Below are positions 6,901 to 14,189 of a stretch of DNA of 22,732 nucleotides, piece by piece. A model generated the notes under the pieces. It saw nothing but the letters and a program-made list of their open reading frames with translations, was not told where the DNA came from and did not search any database. A program made the position numbers and the translations under genes. The stretch spans positions 1-22,732 of the forward strand of contig JACQDO010000284.1 in NCBI GenBank assembly GCA_016201085.1. The letters run 5' to 3'. This DNA is from Hyphomicrobiales bacterium. GTDB taxonomy: Bacteria > Pseudomonadota > Alphaproteobacteria > Rhizobiales > Xanthobacteraceae. The number at the start of each line of letters is the position of its first letter. Position 1 is the stretch's first letter.

Positions 6901-6978
6901 GGGGCCAACGACGGTCGCCCCGCGCTCTTGAAGGCTTGCGAGCCCAAGCACCGTCTCCTTCGTTCACGGAGGGGACCC
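6901..6978 (+). promoter_or_regulatory. Structured leader RNA, copy 2, directly before the rhodanese-ChrB gene
   Basis: Stems are GGGGC 6901-6905 with GCCCC 6917-6921, GGCTTGCGAGCC at 6933-6944, and CTCC 6955-6958 with GGAG 6968-6971. The last stem includes part of the ribosome site GGAGGGG that serves the ATG at 6979, so folding could block translation. The copy between the TauE genes keeps all stems and changes mainly loop bases. The position and gene context match the reported chrB RNA motif in a general way; the consensus match is unverified. Confidence 0.62.
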
Positions 6979-7803
6979 ATGCTGTCTCCAAGCTATTCGA
7001 TCTCACCGAACGATCTCTGGAAAACAATCGCGACGCGCGAAGCGCCGCAACTCGTCGAGGTGCGGCGGCGCGACGCTTACGAGCAGTCGCCTTTGCTGTT
7101 GCCGGGAGCGCTCTGGCGCGACGCCGGCAAGACGCATGAATGGTCGGGCGAATTCGACCGCACCCGCGCCATCGCGCTTGCCTGCAAGGCCGGGCACGAA
7201 ATGAGTCAGATGGCGGTGGCACAGTTGCGCGCCGACGGCTTCGATGCGCGCGTGCTGGAAGGCGGCTACGAAGGTTGGGCCAAAGCCGGCCTGCCCTTCG
7301 TGGCCAAGGCCGAGCTCAACCGGCTGGCGCCGCGGCGTCCCAGCCTGTGGGTGACGCGGCGGCGGCCGAAAATCGACCGCATCGCCTGCCCCTGGCTGAT
7401 CCGCCGTTTCCTCGATGCGCAGGCGCGCATCCTGTTTGTCGATCCCGATCAGGTTCTCAACGTCGCGCGCGAGTGCGGGGCTACGCCGTTCGACATTAAA
7501 GACGTCGAGCTGAGCCATGTCGGCGAGCGCTGTAGCTTCGACACCATGCTCAAGCTGTTCGGACTGGAGAGCGAGCCGTCGCTGGCGCGGCTGGCTTCGA
7601 TCGTGCGCGGCGCGGACACCGCCCGGCCGGACATCGCGCCGGAAGCGGCTGGCCTGCATGCGATTTCGCTCGGCCTGTCGCAGCTTGCCGGCGACGACGA
7701 CCATGCCCTGCTCGAACGCGGGTTCATGGTCTACGATGCCTTGTTCGCTTGGCTGCGATTCGCCGCCGAGGAAAGGCACAACTGGCCAGTGAAAGCAGCG
7801 TGA
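6979..7803 (+). CDS. Rhodanese-ChrB fusion, chromate-resistance protein
   Basis: This 274-residue soluble protein has two parts. Residues about 12-107 form a rhodanese domain: QLVEVRRRDAYEQ, LPGALWRD, and the active-site loop starting at Cys69 (CKAGHEMS), then VLEGGYEGWAKAGLP. The loop length and cysteine suggest a competent sulfurtransferase. Residues about 120-270 form the ChrB C-terminal domain: RPKIDRIACPWLIRRF (129-144), LFVDPDQV, FDIKDVELSHVGERCSFD and a helical tail. ChrB proteins accompany ChrA and in some bacteria act as chromate-responsive regulators; the fused form may instead handle sulfane sulfur or chromate reduction. ATG 6979 follows GGAGGGG; an upstream in-frame start lies inside the structured leader and is rejected. 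The stop is one base before the chrA ATG, so the two are coupled. Confidence 0.88.
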   Translation: MLSPSYSISPNDLWKTIATREAPQLVEVRRRDAYEQSPLLLPGALWRDAGKTHEWSGEFDRTRAIALACKAGHEMSQMAVAQLRADGFDARVLEGGYEGWAKAGLPFVAKAELNRLAPRRPSLWVTRRRPKIDRIACPWLIRRFLDAQARILFVDPDQVLNVARECGATPFDIKDVELSHVGERCSFDTMLKLFGLESEPSLARLASIVRGADTARPDIAPEAAGLHAISLGLSQLAGDDDHALLERGFMVYDALFAWLRFAAEERHNWPVKAA

Positions 7804-7804
7804 T

Positions 7805-9121
7805 ATGAGCGCAGGAGCAAAACCGACCTTTGCCGAAGCCTTCAAGGTCTGGCTGACGATCGGCTGCATTAACTTCGGCGGGCCGGCGGCGCAGATCGCC
7901 TTGATGCATCGCGTCACTGTCGACGAGAAGAAGTGGGTCGAGGAGGCGCGTTTCCTGCACGCGCTCAATTTCTGCATGCTGCTGCCGGGCCCGGAAGCGC
8001 AGAAGCTCGCCACTTATCTCGGCTGGCTTCTGCATGGCACGCGCGGTGGGCTGGCCGCCGGCATCCTGTTCGTGATCCCCGGCGCCTTGGTCATGCTGGG
8101 CCTGAGCCTCTTGTATGCGCTCGGGCGCGGCATCTCGGCGGTGGACGGCGCGCTGTTCGGCATCAAGGCCGCCGTGCTGGTGATCGTGCTCGAGGCGTTG
8201 ATCCGCATCGGCAAGCGCGCGCTCAAGAGCAACCTGCTGCTCGCTTTGGCGGCGGCGGCCTTCGTCGGCATTTTCTTCCTGGCGCTGCCGTTTCCGTTGA
8301 TCGTGGCGGCGGCGGCGCTGGTCGGCTACCTGGTCTCGCGTAAGTCGCCGCAGCAACTTGGATTGTCCGCCAAGAGCGAAAGCGTGCCGCCGCCGGCGCC
8401 GGACCGCTGGCGGCATTTCGCCATCGCATCGTTGCTCGGCCTGCTGGCGTGGTGGGCGCCGATCGCGCTCGCCGCGCTGGTGTTCGGACCCAACCACGTC
8501 TTGGTGAACATCGGCTTGTTCTTCTCCAAGCTCGCGGTGGTCAGCTTCGGCGGCGCCTATGCGCTGCTCGCCTATATGGCGCAGCAGGCGGTGGAGACCT
8601 ACGGCTGGATGACCGCGCCGGAAATGGTGGATGGCCTCGGCCTCGCCGAGACCACGCCGGGGCCGCTCATTCTGGTGACGCAGTTCGTCGGTTTCCTGGC
8701 CGCGTTCCGCGACGCGGCGCCGTTTTCGCCGGTGACCGCCGGCGTATTGGGCGCGGCGATGACCACCTGGGTGACGTTCGTGTCGAGCATGTTGTGGATT
8801 TTCGCCGGCGCGCCGTTCATCGAGCGGCTGCGCGCCAATCAAAAATTATCCGGCGCCCTGGCGGCGATCACCGCCGCGGTGGTCGGCGTCATCCTCAACC
8901 TGTCGGTCTGGTTCGCGCTGCATGTGCTGTTCGGACGCGTGACTGAAATGCATGCCGGCCCGCTGCGCTGGTACGCCTTCGATCCGCTGGCGCTCGACAT
9001 CCGCGCCGCCGTGCTGGCAGCCATCGCGGGCACCCTCGCCTTCGGGCTGCACCGCAGCCTGATCGAAGTCGTGGTGGCGATGGCCGGGCTCGGTATTATC
9101 GCGCAATACGCCTTGGGTTAA
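7805..9121 (+). CDS. chrA: Chromate transporter ChrA (two-domain CHR family)
   Basis: This 438-residue inner-membrane protein effluxes chromate. It has the long, internally duplicated CHR architecture. The N-terminal half has FGGPAAQI at 24-31 and PGPEAQ at 61-66. The C-terminal half repeats the pattern as FGGAYALLAYM from residue 248 and TTPGPLILVTQFVGF from residue 283. About ten to twelve hydrophobic spans are visible, with a polar linker near residues 178-200 (SRKSPQQLGLSAKSES). The ATG is one base after the chrB stop, without a strong ribosome site, which implies translational coupling. The stop codon overlaps that of the convergent ABC permease in a shared TTAA. Together with the rhodanese-ChrB gene and the RNA leader this makes a chromate-resistance operon. 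Confidence 0.94.
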   Translation: MSAGAKPTFAEAFKVWLTIGCINFGGPAAQIALMHRVTVDEKKWVEEARFLHALNFCMLLPGPEAQKLATYLGWLLHGTRGGLAAGILFVIPGALVMLGLSLLYALGRGISAVDGALFGIKAAVLVIVLEALIRIGKRALKSNLLLALAAAAFVGIFFLALPFPLIVAAAALVGYLVSRKSPQQLGLSAKSESVPPPAPDRWRHFAIASLLGLLAWWAPIALAALVFGPNHVLVNIGLFFSKLAVVSFGGAYALLAYMAQQAVETYGWMTAPEMVDGLGLAETTPGPLILVTQFVGFLAAFRDAAPFSPVTAGVLGAAMTTWVTFVSSMLWIFAGAPFIERLRANQKLSGALAAITAAVVGVILNLSVWFALHVLFGRVTEMHAGPLRWYAFDPLALDIRAAVLAAIAGTLAFGLHRSLIEVVVAMAGLGIIAQYALG

Positions 9122-9900
9122 AGTTCGCGCTTGAGCGCGCTCTCATGCCAGCGGCGCAGCGCCAGATATGAGAGCCCCGACAGCAGGAAGTAGATCGCAA
9201 CGCCGGCGAGCGACAGCAAGAGCAGCGCGGCGAACATGCGCGGGATGTTGAGCCGGTAGCCGGATTCGGCGATGCGATAGGCGAGCCCCGAGCCGGCGCC
9301 GGCGGAGCCGGCGGCGATCTCGGCCACCACCGCGCCGATCAGCGACAGCCCGCCGGCGATGCGCAGGCCGGCCAGCATCTGTGGCAGCGCCGACGGCAAT
9401 TTCAGATTCCACAGCACCTGCCAGCGCGAGGCTTTGTACAGCGCGAACAGCGCCAGCAGATTGTGGTCGACCGAATTCAGACCGAGCGTGGTATTGGCAA
9501 GCACCGGAAAGAACGCCACGATCCAGGCGCAGGCCAGCACCGCCAGCGGCTGCGGCAGGTAGATCAGCAGCAGCGGCGCGACGGCGACGACCGGCGTCAC
9601 CTGCAAAATTACGGCGAAGGGATAGAGCGACCGCTCGGCCGGACGCCACAGATTGAAGAGTAGAGCGAGCGCCACACCGCCGACGGCCGCCAGCACAAAG
9701 GCCTCGAACGTGATGGTCAGCGTGACCAGCAGCGAGCCGAGCAGAAGCGCGGCATCGTTGACGAGCGTCACGATCACCAGACTGGGCGCCGGCACGACAT
9801 AAGCCGGAATGTCGGCGACGCGAACCGCGCCCTCCCACAAGAACAGAAAATTAACGAGCGTGATGAGCGGCGTGACGATGTTGCGGACGCGTTCGCTCAT
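9118..9900 (-). CDS. NitT/TauT-type ABC transporter permease
   Basis: This 260-residue inner-membrane subunit belongs to an importer of the nitrate/sulfonate/bicarbonate class. Six spans are visible. The cytoplasmic coupling region is LPSALPQMLAGLRIAGGLSLIGAVVAEIAAG, near residues 165-196, with the usual Gly-Leu-Arg-Ile-Ala-Gly core and an EIAAGSAGAGSGLAYRI segment typical of SsuC and TauC relatives. ATG 9900 has GGGAGCGG upstream and overlaps the ATPase stop by 4 nt (ATGA). The open frame runs further upstream out of frame with the ATPase and is a shadow there. It is the last gene of its operon and meets chrA tail to tail with no terminator between. Substrate unknown; a sulfur compound is possible given the neighbours. 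Confidence 0.92.
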   Translation of the reverse strand: MSERVRNIVTPLITLVNFLFLWEGAVRVADIPAYVVPAPSLVIVTLVNDAALLLGSLLVTLTITFEAFVLAAVGGVALALLFNLWRPAERSLYPFAVILQVTPVVAVAPLLLIYLPQPLAVLACAWIVAFFPVLANTTLGLNSVDHNLLALFALYKASRWQVLWNLKLPSALPQMLAGLRIAGGLSLIGAVVAEIAAGSAGAGSGLAYRIAESGYRLNIPRMFAALLLLSLAGVAIYFLLSGLSYLALRRWHESALKREL

Positions 9901-10664
9901 GCCGCCGCTCCCGCCATCGCCGCCTGCAACGCCTCCGCCACTTGCCGGCAGTAGCCGGCATAATCCGCCGAGGTACGGAAGCGCTCGTCGCGCGGATAAG
10001 GCGCGCCGATCTCGATTTCCGCGAACGCCCGACCCGGACGCGGCGTCATCACCACGATGCGTTGCGACAAGAACACCGACTCGAACACCGAATGGGTGAC
10101 GAAGATCACCGTGCGGCGCAGTTCCTGCCAGACGCCGAGCAGATCGTTGTTGAGCTTGAAACGGGTGATCACGTCGAGCGCGGCGAATGGCTCGTCCATC
10201 AACAGCAGTTCCGGCTCGGTGACCAGCGCGCGGGCGATGGAGACGCGCATGCGCATGCCGCCGGACAATTCGCGCGGATAGCTGCGCGCGAAGTCGGCGA
10301 GCCCGACGCGCTCGAGCGCGCGCGCCGCCGCGGCGCCCGCCGACGCATCGTCCGCGTGGGCGAGGTTGAGCGGCAGCCGCACATTGGCGGCCACATCGGC
10401 CCAGGGCATCAAGGTCGGGTCCTGAAATACGAAACCGATACGGCCGGCCGCCCCGCCCGGCCATTCGACCGTGCCGGCGGTCGCCGCGCCAAGGCCCGCG
10501 ACAATGCGCAGCGCGGTCGATTTGCCGCAGCCGGACGGTCCCAGCAATGAGACGAACTCGCCCGGGCGCACATCGAGATTGAAGCGGTCGAGCGCCACCG
10601 TGCCGCGCTCGAACGTTTTGCGGACGTTGCGCAGCGAAACGACGGTCTGGCCCGACAATGTCAT
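9897..10664 (-). CDS. NitT/TauT-type ABC transporter ATP-binding protein
   Basis: This 255-residue ATPase powers the importer formed with the adjacent permease. All motifs are intact: Walker A GPSGCGKST at 42-50, Q-loop Gln81, signature LSGGM at 133-137, Walker B LLLMDEP at 153-159 with catalytic Glu158, and switch His191. The DVITRFKLNNDLL segment after Walker B and the tail VVMTPRPGRAFAEIEIG are characteristic of the SsuB/TauB/ThiZ branch. It overlaps the binding-protein stop by 4 nt at its start and the permease start by 4 nt at its end, so expression of the three genes is tightly coupled. There is no strong ribosome site at its ATG, consistent with coupling. Confidence 0.94.
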   Translation of the reverse strand: MTLSGQTVVSLRNVRKTFERGTVALDRFNLDVRPGEFVSLLGPSGCGKSTALRIVAGLGAATAGTVEWPGGAAGRIGFVFQDPTLMPWADVAANVRLPLNLAHADDASAGAAAARALERVGLADFARSYPRELSGGMRMRVSIARALVTEPELLLMDEPFAALDVITRFKLNNDLLGVWQELRRTVIFVTHSVFESVFLSQRIVVMTPRPGRAFAEIEIGAPYPRDERFRTSADYAGYCRQVAEALQAAMAGAAA

Positions 10665-11671
10665 TTGGGCCGCAACTCGATGCCGACGCCCTTGTTGACG
10701 AATTGCAACGTGTAGCCGCGCTTGTAATCGAGGTCGGACTTGACCACGCCGGCGCGCACCATCTTGTCGAAAAAGCTTTTCATGCGCGCATCGGTCATGG
10801 CGCCGATGCCGAGCTTGATCGAGTCGCCGGAATCGACGATGCCGTATTCCTTCATCTTGGCGATGGAATAGGCGATCAGCGCGTCGGTCATTTCCGGATT
10901 CTGTTTCTTGATCAATTCGCTGCCGGGCCGGCTGTCGCCGTAAAGATAATGATACCAGCCGATGGCCGAAGCATCGATAAAGCGCTGCACCAGGTCCGGC
11001 CGTTTCGTCACTAGGTCGCGGCGGGTTTCGATCAGCGTCGAATAGCTATTGAAGCCCTGATCCGCGAGCAGAAATACCTTCGGTTTGAAGCCGCCCTGCA
11101 TCTCGATGGCAAAGGGTTCGGAGGTGACGTAACCCTGCATCGCGGAATTTTCGTCGGTGAGGAACGGCTGCGGATTGAAATTGTAGGGCCGCACCTTGGT
11201 CTCGTCGAAACTATAGTCGGCTCGCAGCCACTGGAAGTAACTGACCATGCCTTCCTTGGAGACGAACAACGTCAGATTCCTCAGGTCTTCAAGCTTCTGC
11301 GCCTTGTGCGGATGCGCGATCAGCACCTGCGGGTCCTTTTGGAAGCTCGCCGCCACCGTCACGGTCGGGATATTGTGTTCGACCGCGTCGAAGCTCTGTA
11401 GCGTGTTGGCGCTCATGAAGAAGTCGAGCTTGCCCACGGGCAGCAGGATACGGTTGTTCACATTGGGGCCGCCCGGCACGATGGTGACGTCGAGGCCGTA
11501 TTTGGCGTAAGTGCCGTCGGCGAGCGCCTGGTAGAAGCCGCCGTGCTCGGCCTCCGCCACCCAATTGGTGCCGAAGCGGACCTTGTCGAGCGCCTGGGCG
11601 GTTACCGGTGCCAGGCTTAGCGCACCGGCGATGGCCGCGACGGCGACCGTCATGAATTTGGCGAATTGCAT
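10661..11671 (-). CDS. ABC transporter substrate-binding protein, NMT1/THI5-like
   Basis: This 336-residue periplasmic binding protein has a signal peptide (MQFAKFMTVAVAAIAGALSL, cleavage probably after ALA-type residues ending TAQA near 26). The mature part starts DKVRFGTNWVAEAEHGGFYQ, followed by GTYAKYGLDVTIVPGG, the pattern of the NMT1/THI5 fold that covers pyrimidine-precursor, sulfonate and nitrate-type binders. The ATG at 11671 has GAGGATGGA just upstream; a longer frame to 11701 lacks a signal-like start. The stop overlaps the ATPase ATG by 4 nt. The gene is divergent from a DUF4337 gene across 77 nt that must hold both promoters. The ligand cannot be read from the sequence; thiamine-pyrimidine, riboflavin-like or sulfonate ligands are all consistent with the fold. 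Confidence 0.92.
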   Translation of the reverse strand: MQFAKFMTVAVAAIAGALSLAPVTAQALDKVRFGTNWVAEAEHGGFYQALADGTYAKYGLDVTIVPGGPNVNNRILLPVGKLDFFMSANTLQSFDAVEHNIPTVTVAASFQKDPQVLIAHPHKAQKLEDLRNLTLFVSKEGMVSYFQWLRADYSFDETKVRPYNFNPQPFLTDENSAMQGYVTSEPFAIEMQGGFKPKVFLLADQGFNSYSTLIETRRDLVTKRPDLVQRFIDASAIGWYHYLYGDSRPGSELIKKQNPEMTDALIAYSIAKMKEYGIVDSGDSIKLGIGAMTDARMKSFFDKMVRAGVVKSDLDYKRGYTLQFVNKGVGIELRPK

Positions 11672-11748
11672 TCCATCCTCATCGCGCACGACAGCAGTCA
11701 ATCTCGCTGTTTCCAGCTAGACTAAGGCAATTGCATCGGGGGGCAAAG

Positions 11749-12321
11749 ATGGACACGGACGTCAAGACCGAAAGCTCGGATAAGCGGCTCAGCAATCTGG
11801 TCGCCGTCACTGTGGTAATTCTGTCGGTATTCATGGCGGTGACCAAGATCAAGGACGACAACATCAACCAGGCCATGCAGAAGGCCAAGGCGGAATCCGT
11901 GGACGCCTGGTCGGAATATCAGGCCGCGCGCGTCAAGCTGCATGTCGACGAGAACGGGCTGGCGCAGCTACGCCTGCTGGAAACCGCCGGCAATTTCGAC
12001 CGTGCGCTGGCCGCCAAGCAGGCGGCGGAATACGAGGCCGACATCAAGAAATACGAGGGGCGCTCGAAAGAGACCCGCGCCAAGGCGGAGGGCCTGGAGA
12101 AGGAATACGACCGGCTCAACTTCCGCGACGACCAGTTCGACATGTCGGACGCGTTTTCCTCGATCGCCATCGCGGTGGCCGCCGTGGCCGCCCTGGCCGA
12201 CAGTCTCTGGCTGCTCTACGTGGCCTGGGGCTCCGGCGCCATCGGTGTGCTGTTCGGGTTTGCCGGCTTCGCCGGGCTTAATTTCCGGCCCGAATGGCTG
12301 GCGCAACTGCTGGGGACCTGA
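11749..12321 (+). CDS. DUF4337-family membrane protein
   Basis: This 190-residue protein has one membrane span at residues 17-34 (LVAVTVVILSVFMAVTKI), a long charged, probably coiled-coil segment at 38-128 (AMQKAKAES, DRALAAKQAAEYEADIKKYEG, KETRAKAEGLEKEYDRL), and two closing spans at about 138-158 and 160-177. This layout, the KDDNINQAM start of the helical arm and the length match the DUF4337 family, whose function is unknown. I take ATG 11749 behind a GGGGGG tract at 11738-11743; an ATG six codons earlier has poorer spacing. It stands alone on its strand, divergent from the ABC operon, and is followed at once by a short terminator-like hairpin. Confidence 0.8.
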   Translation: MDTDVKTESSDKRLSNLVAVTVVILSVFMAVTKIKDDNINQAMQKAKAESVDAWSEYQAARVKLHVDENGLAQLRLLETAGNFDRALAAKQAAEYEADIKKYEGRSKETRAKAEGLEKEYDRLNFRDDQFDMSDAFSSIAIAVAAVAALADSLWLLYVAWGSGAIGVLFGFAGFAGLNFRPEWLAQLLGT

Positions 12322-12343
12322 CCGAAAAAGCTCGGATTTTCGG
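12322..12343 (+). terminator. Weak hairpin after the DUF4337 gene
   Basis: CCGAAAA at 12322-12328 pairs with TTTTCGG at 12337-12343 around an 8-nt loop, starting directly after the stop codon. The stem is AT-rich and the T-tract lies inside it, so termination would be modest. Confidence 0.4.
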
Positions 12344-12394
12344 ATCGTAGGCCGTCTTTGAACCTTTTGATCTCCGCCCGCGACTGATGGTTAC

Positions 12395-12411
12395 GCGGCC
12401 ATGACGGCCGC
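12395..12411. promoter_or_regulatory. Inverted repeat upstream of the small secreted protein
   Basis: GCGGCC and GGCCGC flank ATGAC 27 nt before the next start codon. It could be a regulator site or a 5' leader hairpin; no family is recognised. Confidence 0.3.
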
Positions 12412-12437
12412 CCCAGTTCAACCGGATGGAGCCCGCC

Positions 12438-12698
12438 ATGACCAAGTCCAAGACCATCGCAGTCGCGCTGAGCGCACTTACGCTTGCCACCGCCTTCACC
12501 GCCTTCGGCAGCGAAGCCCAGGCCCGCCCGCGCTGGGGCTGGGGCGTCGGGGCCGGAGTCGCCGCCGGCGTACTGATCGGTGCCGCTGCCGCTTCCAATG
12601 GCTATTACGGCGGCTATCGCGAATGCCGCCTGGTCGACCGGCTCGACCGCTGGGGCAACGTTTACACCGTCAAGGTCTGCGACGTGGCCCCGTACTGA
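12438..12698 (+). CDS. Small secreted glycine-rich protein of unknown function
   Basis: This 86-residue protein begins with a clear signal peptide (TKSKTIAVALSALTLATAF, cleavage after the AQA at residues 27-29). The mature part starts RPRWGWGVGAGVAAGVLIGAA, a Gly/Ala stretch, then GYYGGYRECRLVDRLDRWGN and a closing KVCDVAPY. The two cysteines could form a disulfide in the periplasm. Small proteins of this style are common in Bradyrhizobium relatives, but I cannot name a family with known function. ATG 12438 has GATGGAG 6-8 nt upstream. A strong bidirectional hairpin terminator follows and separates it from the convergent porin. Confidence 0.75.
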   Translation: MTKSKTIAVALSALTLATAFTAFGSEAQARPRWGWGVGAGVAAGVLIGAAAASNGYYGGYRECRLVDRLDRWGNVYTVKVCDVAPY

Positions 12699-12718
12699 TC
12701 GCCCGTCAACGAGAACTC

Positions 12719-12755
12719 CGATCGGCGCCCCCCCCCGTCCATCCAGCGCCGATCG
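12719..12755. repeat. Perfect 10-bp inverted repeat with a poly-C loop
   Basis: CGATCGGCGC (12719-12728) is inverted exactly at 12746-12755 around a 17-nt loop that opens with an unbroken C run ending at 12736. It stands directly before the terminator and may act with it. Poly-C runs of this length are prone to length variation. Confidence 0.65.
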
Positions 12756-12759
12756 ATAA

Positions 12760-12800
12760 GACCCGCCCGGCATGTCCCCGTCCGGGCGGGTCAGCTTTTT
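12760..12800. terminator. Bidirectional intrinsic terminator between the secreted-protein and porin genes
   Basis: GACCCGCCCGG (12760-12770) pairs perfectly with CCGGGCGGGTC (12782-12792) around an 11-nt loop, followed on the plus strand by AGCTTTTT. It lies between two convergent genes and should serve the plus-strand gene well; on the minus strand the trailing bases are less T-rich. Confidence 0.85.
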
Positions 12801-12806
12801 GTTTGG

Positions 12807-14189
12807 TCAGTACTTCCAGATCGAGCGCACGCCGGCGACTTTGGCGTCGGGATAGCGAATGCCTAGCCCGCTCGGATGCATGATGTAGGTGAAGACCGGC
12901 TGTATGATCCAACCGGGCACCACCTGCGCCACATAAGTGAACTCGAAGTTCGCTTCGTAATCGCGCGGCGGCGTGGCAAGCGTGCCGAAATTGACCCGAT
13001 CCTGATCGAAGCCCCGCACGCTGTCGGAGAAGCGCGCATAAATAAACGCCGCACCGAATTTGTCGTCCGGGCGCTTCGGCACCAGCCCGTTGAACACGAT
13101 GCCGCCGTCGATATAGGCGTCGACCAGGTTGCGGTCGGACGGACTGAGCGAGACGCGGGTATAGACCGAGATGCCGCTGGCCGCGTCGCCTCCCTTCGGG
13201 CGATAGAGCTGCTGGTCGACGATGCCATAGATGCCGAGGTCGCCGCGATGCTTGGCCGGAACGCCGTTGCTGGCGGGGCTCGCGAGCGGCACGCCGTTAT
13301 AGTCGTAGCGCTGATCGTTGAATTGGCCGAGATGGCTCCAGCCGCCGATTTTCAGACTTTGGGCGAGCCCGGTGTCATCCTTACCTTGATTGGAGCGAAA
13401 TTGCGCCTCGCCATAAAGCAATGCAGGATCGCGCACGCGGAAATTCAGTCCGTAGCGGTTACAAGTGTCCGGATCGCCCGGACAGCGGCCGGCCGGATCG
13501 CCGTTGAAGACGGCGAACAGCAGCGTCGTCCCTTTGTCTTTTCCTAAATCGAATCGCAGCCGCGCGCCCGGCGTGGACAGCGGATAGGCCGGCCCACCGC
13601 CCGGCTGATTGAACGCCGAGATGGTCGGGTAATCGCTCTGCAGAAACATCGTGCTCAGATCGCTGTAGAAGAATTCGCTGTCGGTGGCAATTTGGCCGAT
13701 CCGGACGCTCGCCCGACCGTCGAGGAATTTCTTTTCCAGCCACAGTTCCGACAGGCGCGTGGTGGCGTTGGCCTCGATCGCGGCGATGGTGTTCGTGCCG
13801 CCCGCGTAGTCGCGGCGGATATACCCGGTGTTGTGGATCTGGAACGCGTTCCAGTAGAGCGTCAGATCCTTGAAGCCGGCGGCCTGTTCGAGATCGGTCG
13901 TGACTCGCAGCTCGACCATGCCCTGATCAAGCGTGCCGCGCTTGATCCCGCCCGAGAGATTGCTCAGTACGTCGTTGGTGTAGATCACGTTGAACGTAGC
14001 GCCGCGCTGCTCCAGCCACTTGCGCAAGCCGGTCGGATCGCCGTTGTGCGGCAGGCTGGAGGCAATCGAGGCCTCGCTGGGACCGGTGTTTTGGGCCTGC
14101 GAGACGTTCTGCGCGAGCGCTGGCGCACTCGCGAGACCGGCCATGACCAGGACGGCAACCCAAAAAATACGCCAACAACGCACTGTCAT
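12807..14189 (-). CDS. OprB-like carbohydrate-selective porin
   Basis: This 460-residue outer-membrane beta-barrel is of the OprB type, predicted to pass sugars or other small solutes. The N-terminus is a signal peptide (RIFWVAVLVMAGLASAPALA, cleavage after Ala26). The mature part has the family opening HNGDPTGLRKWLEQRGATFNV and YTNDVLSNLSGGIKRGT, then alternating aromatic/polar strands (LTLYWNAFQIHN, SELWLEKKFLDG, VRIGQIATDSEFFYSD). The last residues are IWKY, an aromatic C-terminus usual for barrel insertion. Length is normal for the family. It is divergent from the RND adaptor gene across 271 nt. OprB-type proteins are best known for glucose uptake, but relatives next to efflux genes occur and the solute here is unknown. 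Confidence 0.88.
   Translation of the reverse strand: MTVRCWRIFWVAVLVMAGLASAPALAQNVSQAQNTGPSEASIASSLPHNGDPTGLRKWLEQRGATFNVIYTNDVLSNLSGGIKRGTLDQGMVELRVTTDLEQAAGFKDLTLYWNAFQIHNTGYIRRDYAGGTNTIAAIEANATTRLSELWLEKKFLDGRASVRIGQIATDSEFFYSDLSTMFLQSDYPTISAFNQPGGGPAYPLSTPGARLRFDLGKDKGTTLLFAVFNGDPAGRCPGDPDTCNRYGLNFRVRDPALLYGEAQFRSNQGKDDTGLAQSLKIGGWSHLGQFNDQRYDYNGVPLASPASNGVPAKHRGDLGIYGIVDQQLYRPKGGDAASGISVYTRVSLSPSDRNLVDAYIDGGIVFNGLVPKRPDDKFGAAFIYARFSDSVRGFDQDRVNFGTLATPPRDYEANFEFTYVAQVVPGWIIQPVFTYIMHPSGLGIRYPDAKVAGVRSIWKY

Noticed and set aside
6928..6978. Longer start for the rhodanese-ChrB protein
   Set aside because: The extra 17 residues would be translated from the structured leader; ATG 6979 has an excellent ribosome site.
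5759..7000. Possible CRISPR-like or transposon repeat from the near-identical leader segments
   Set aside because: There are only two copies, 1020 nt apart, with a homologous gene between; this is a tandem gene duplication, with no terminal repeats, target duplication or transposase.
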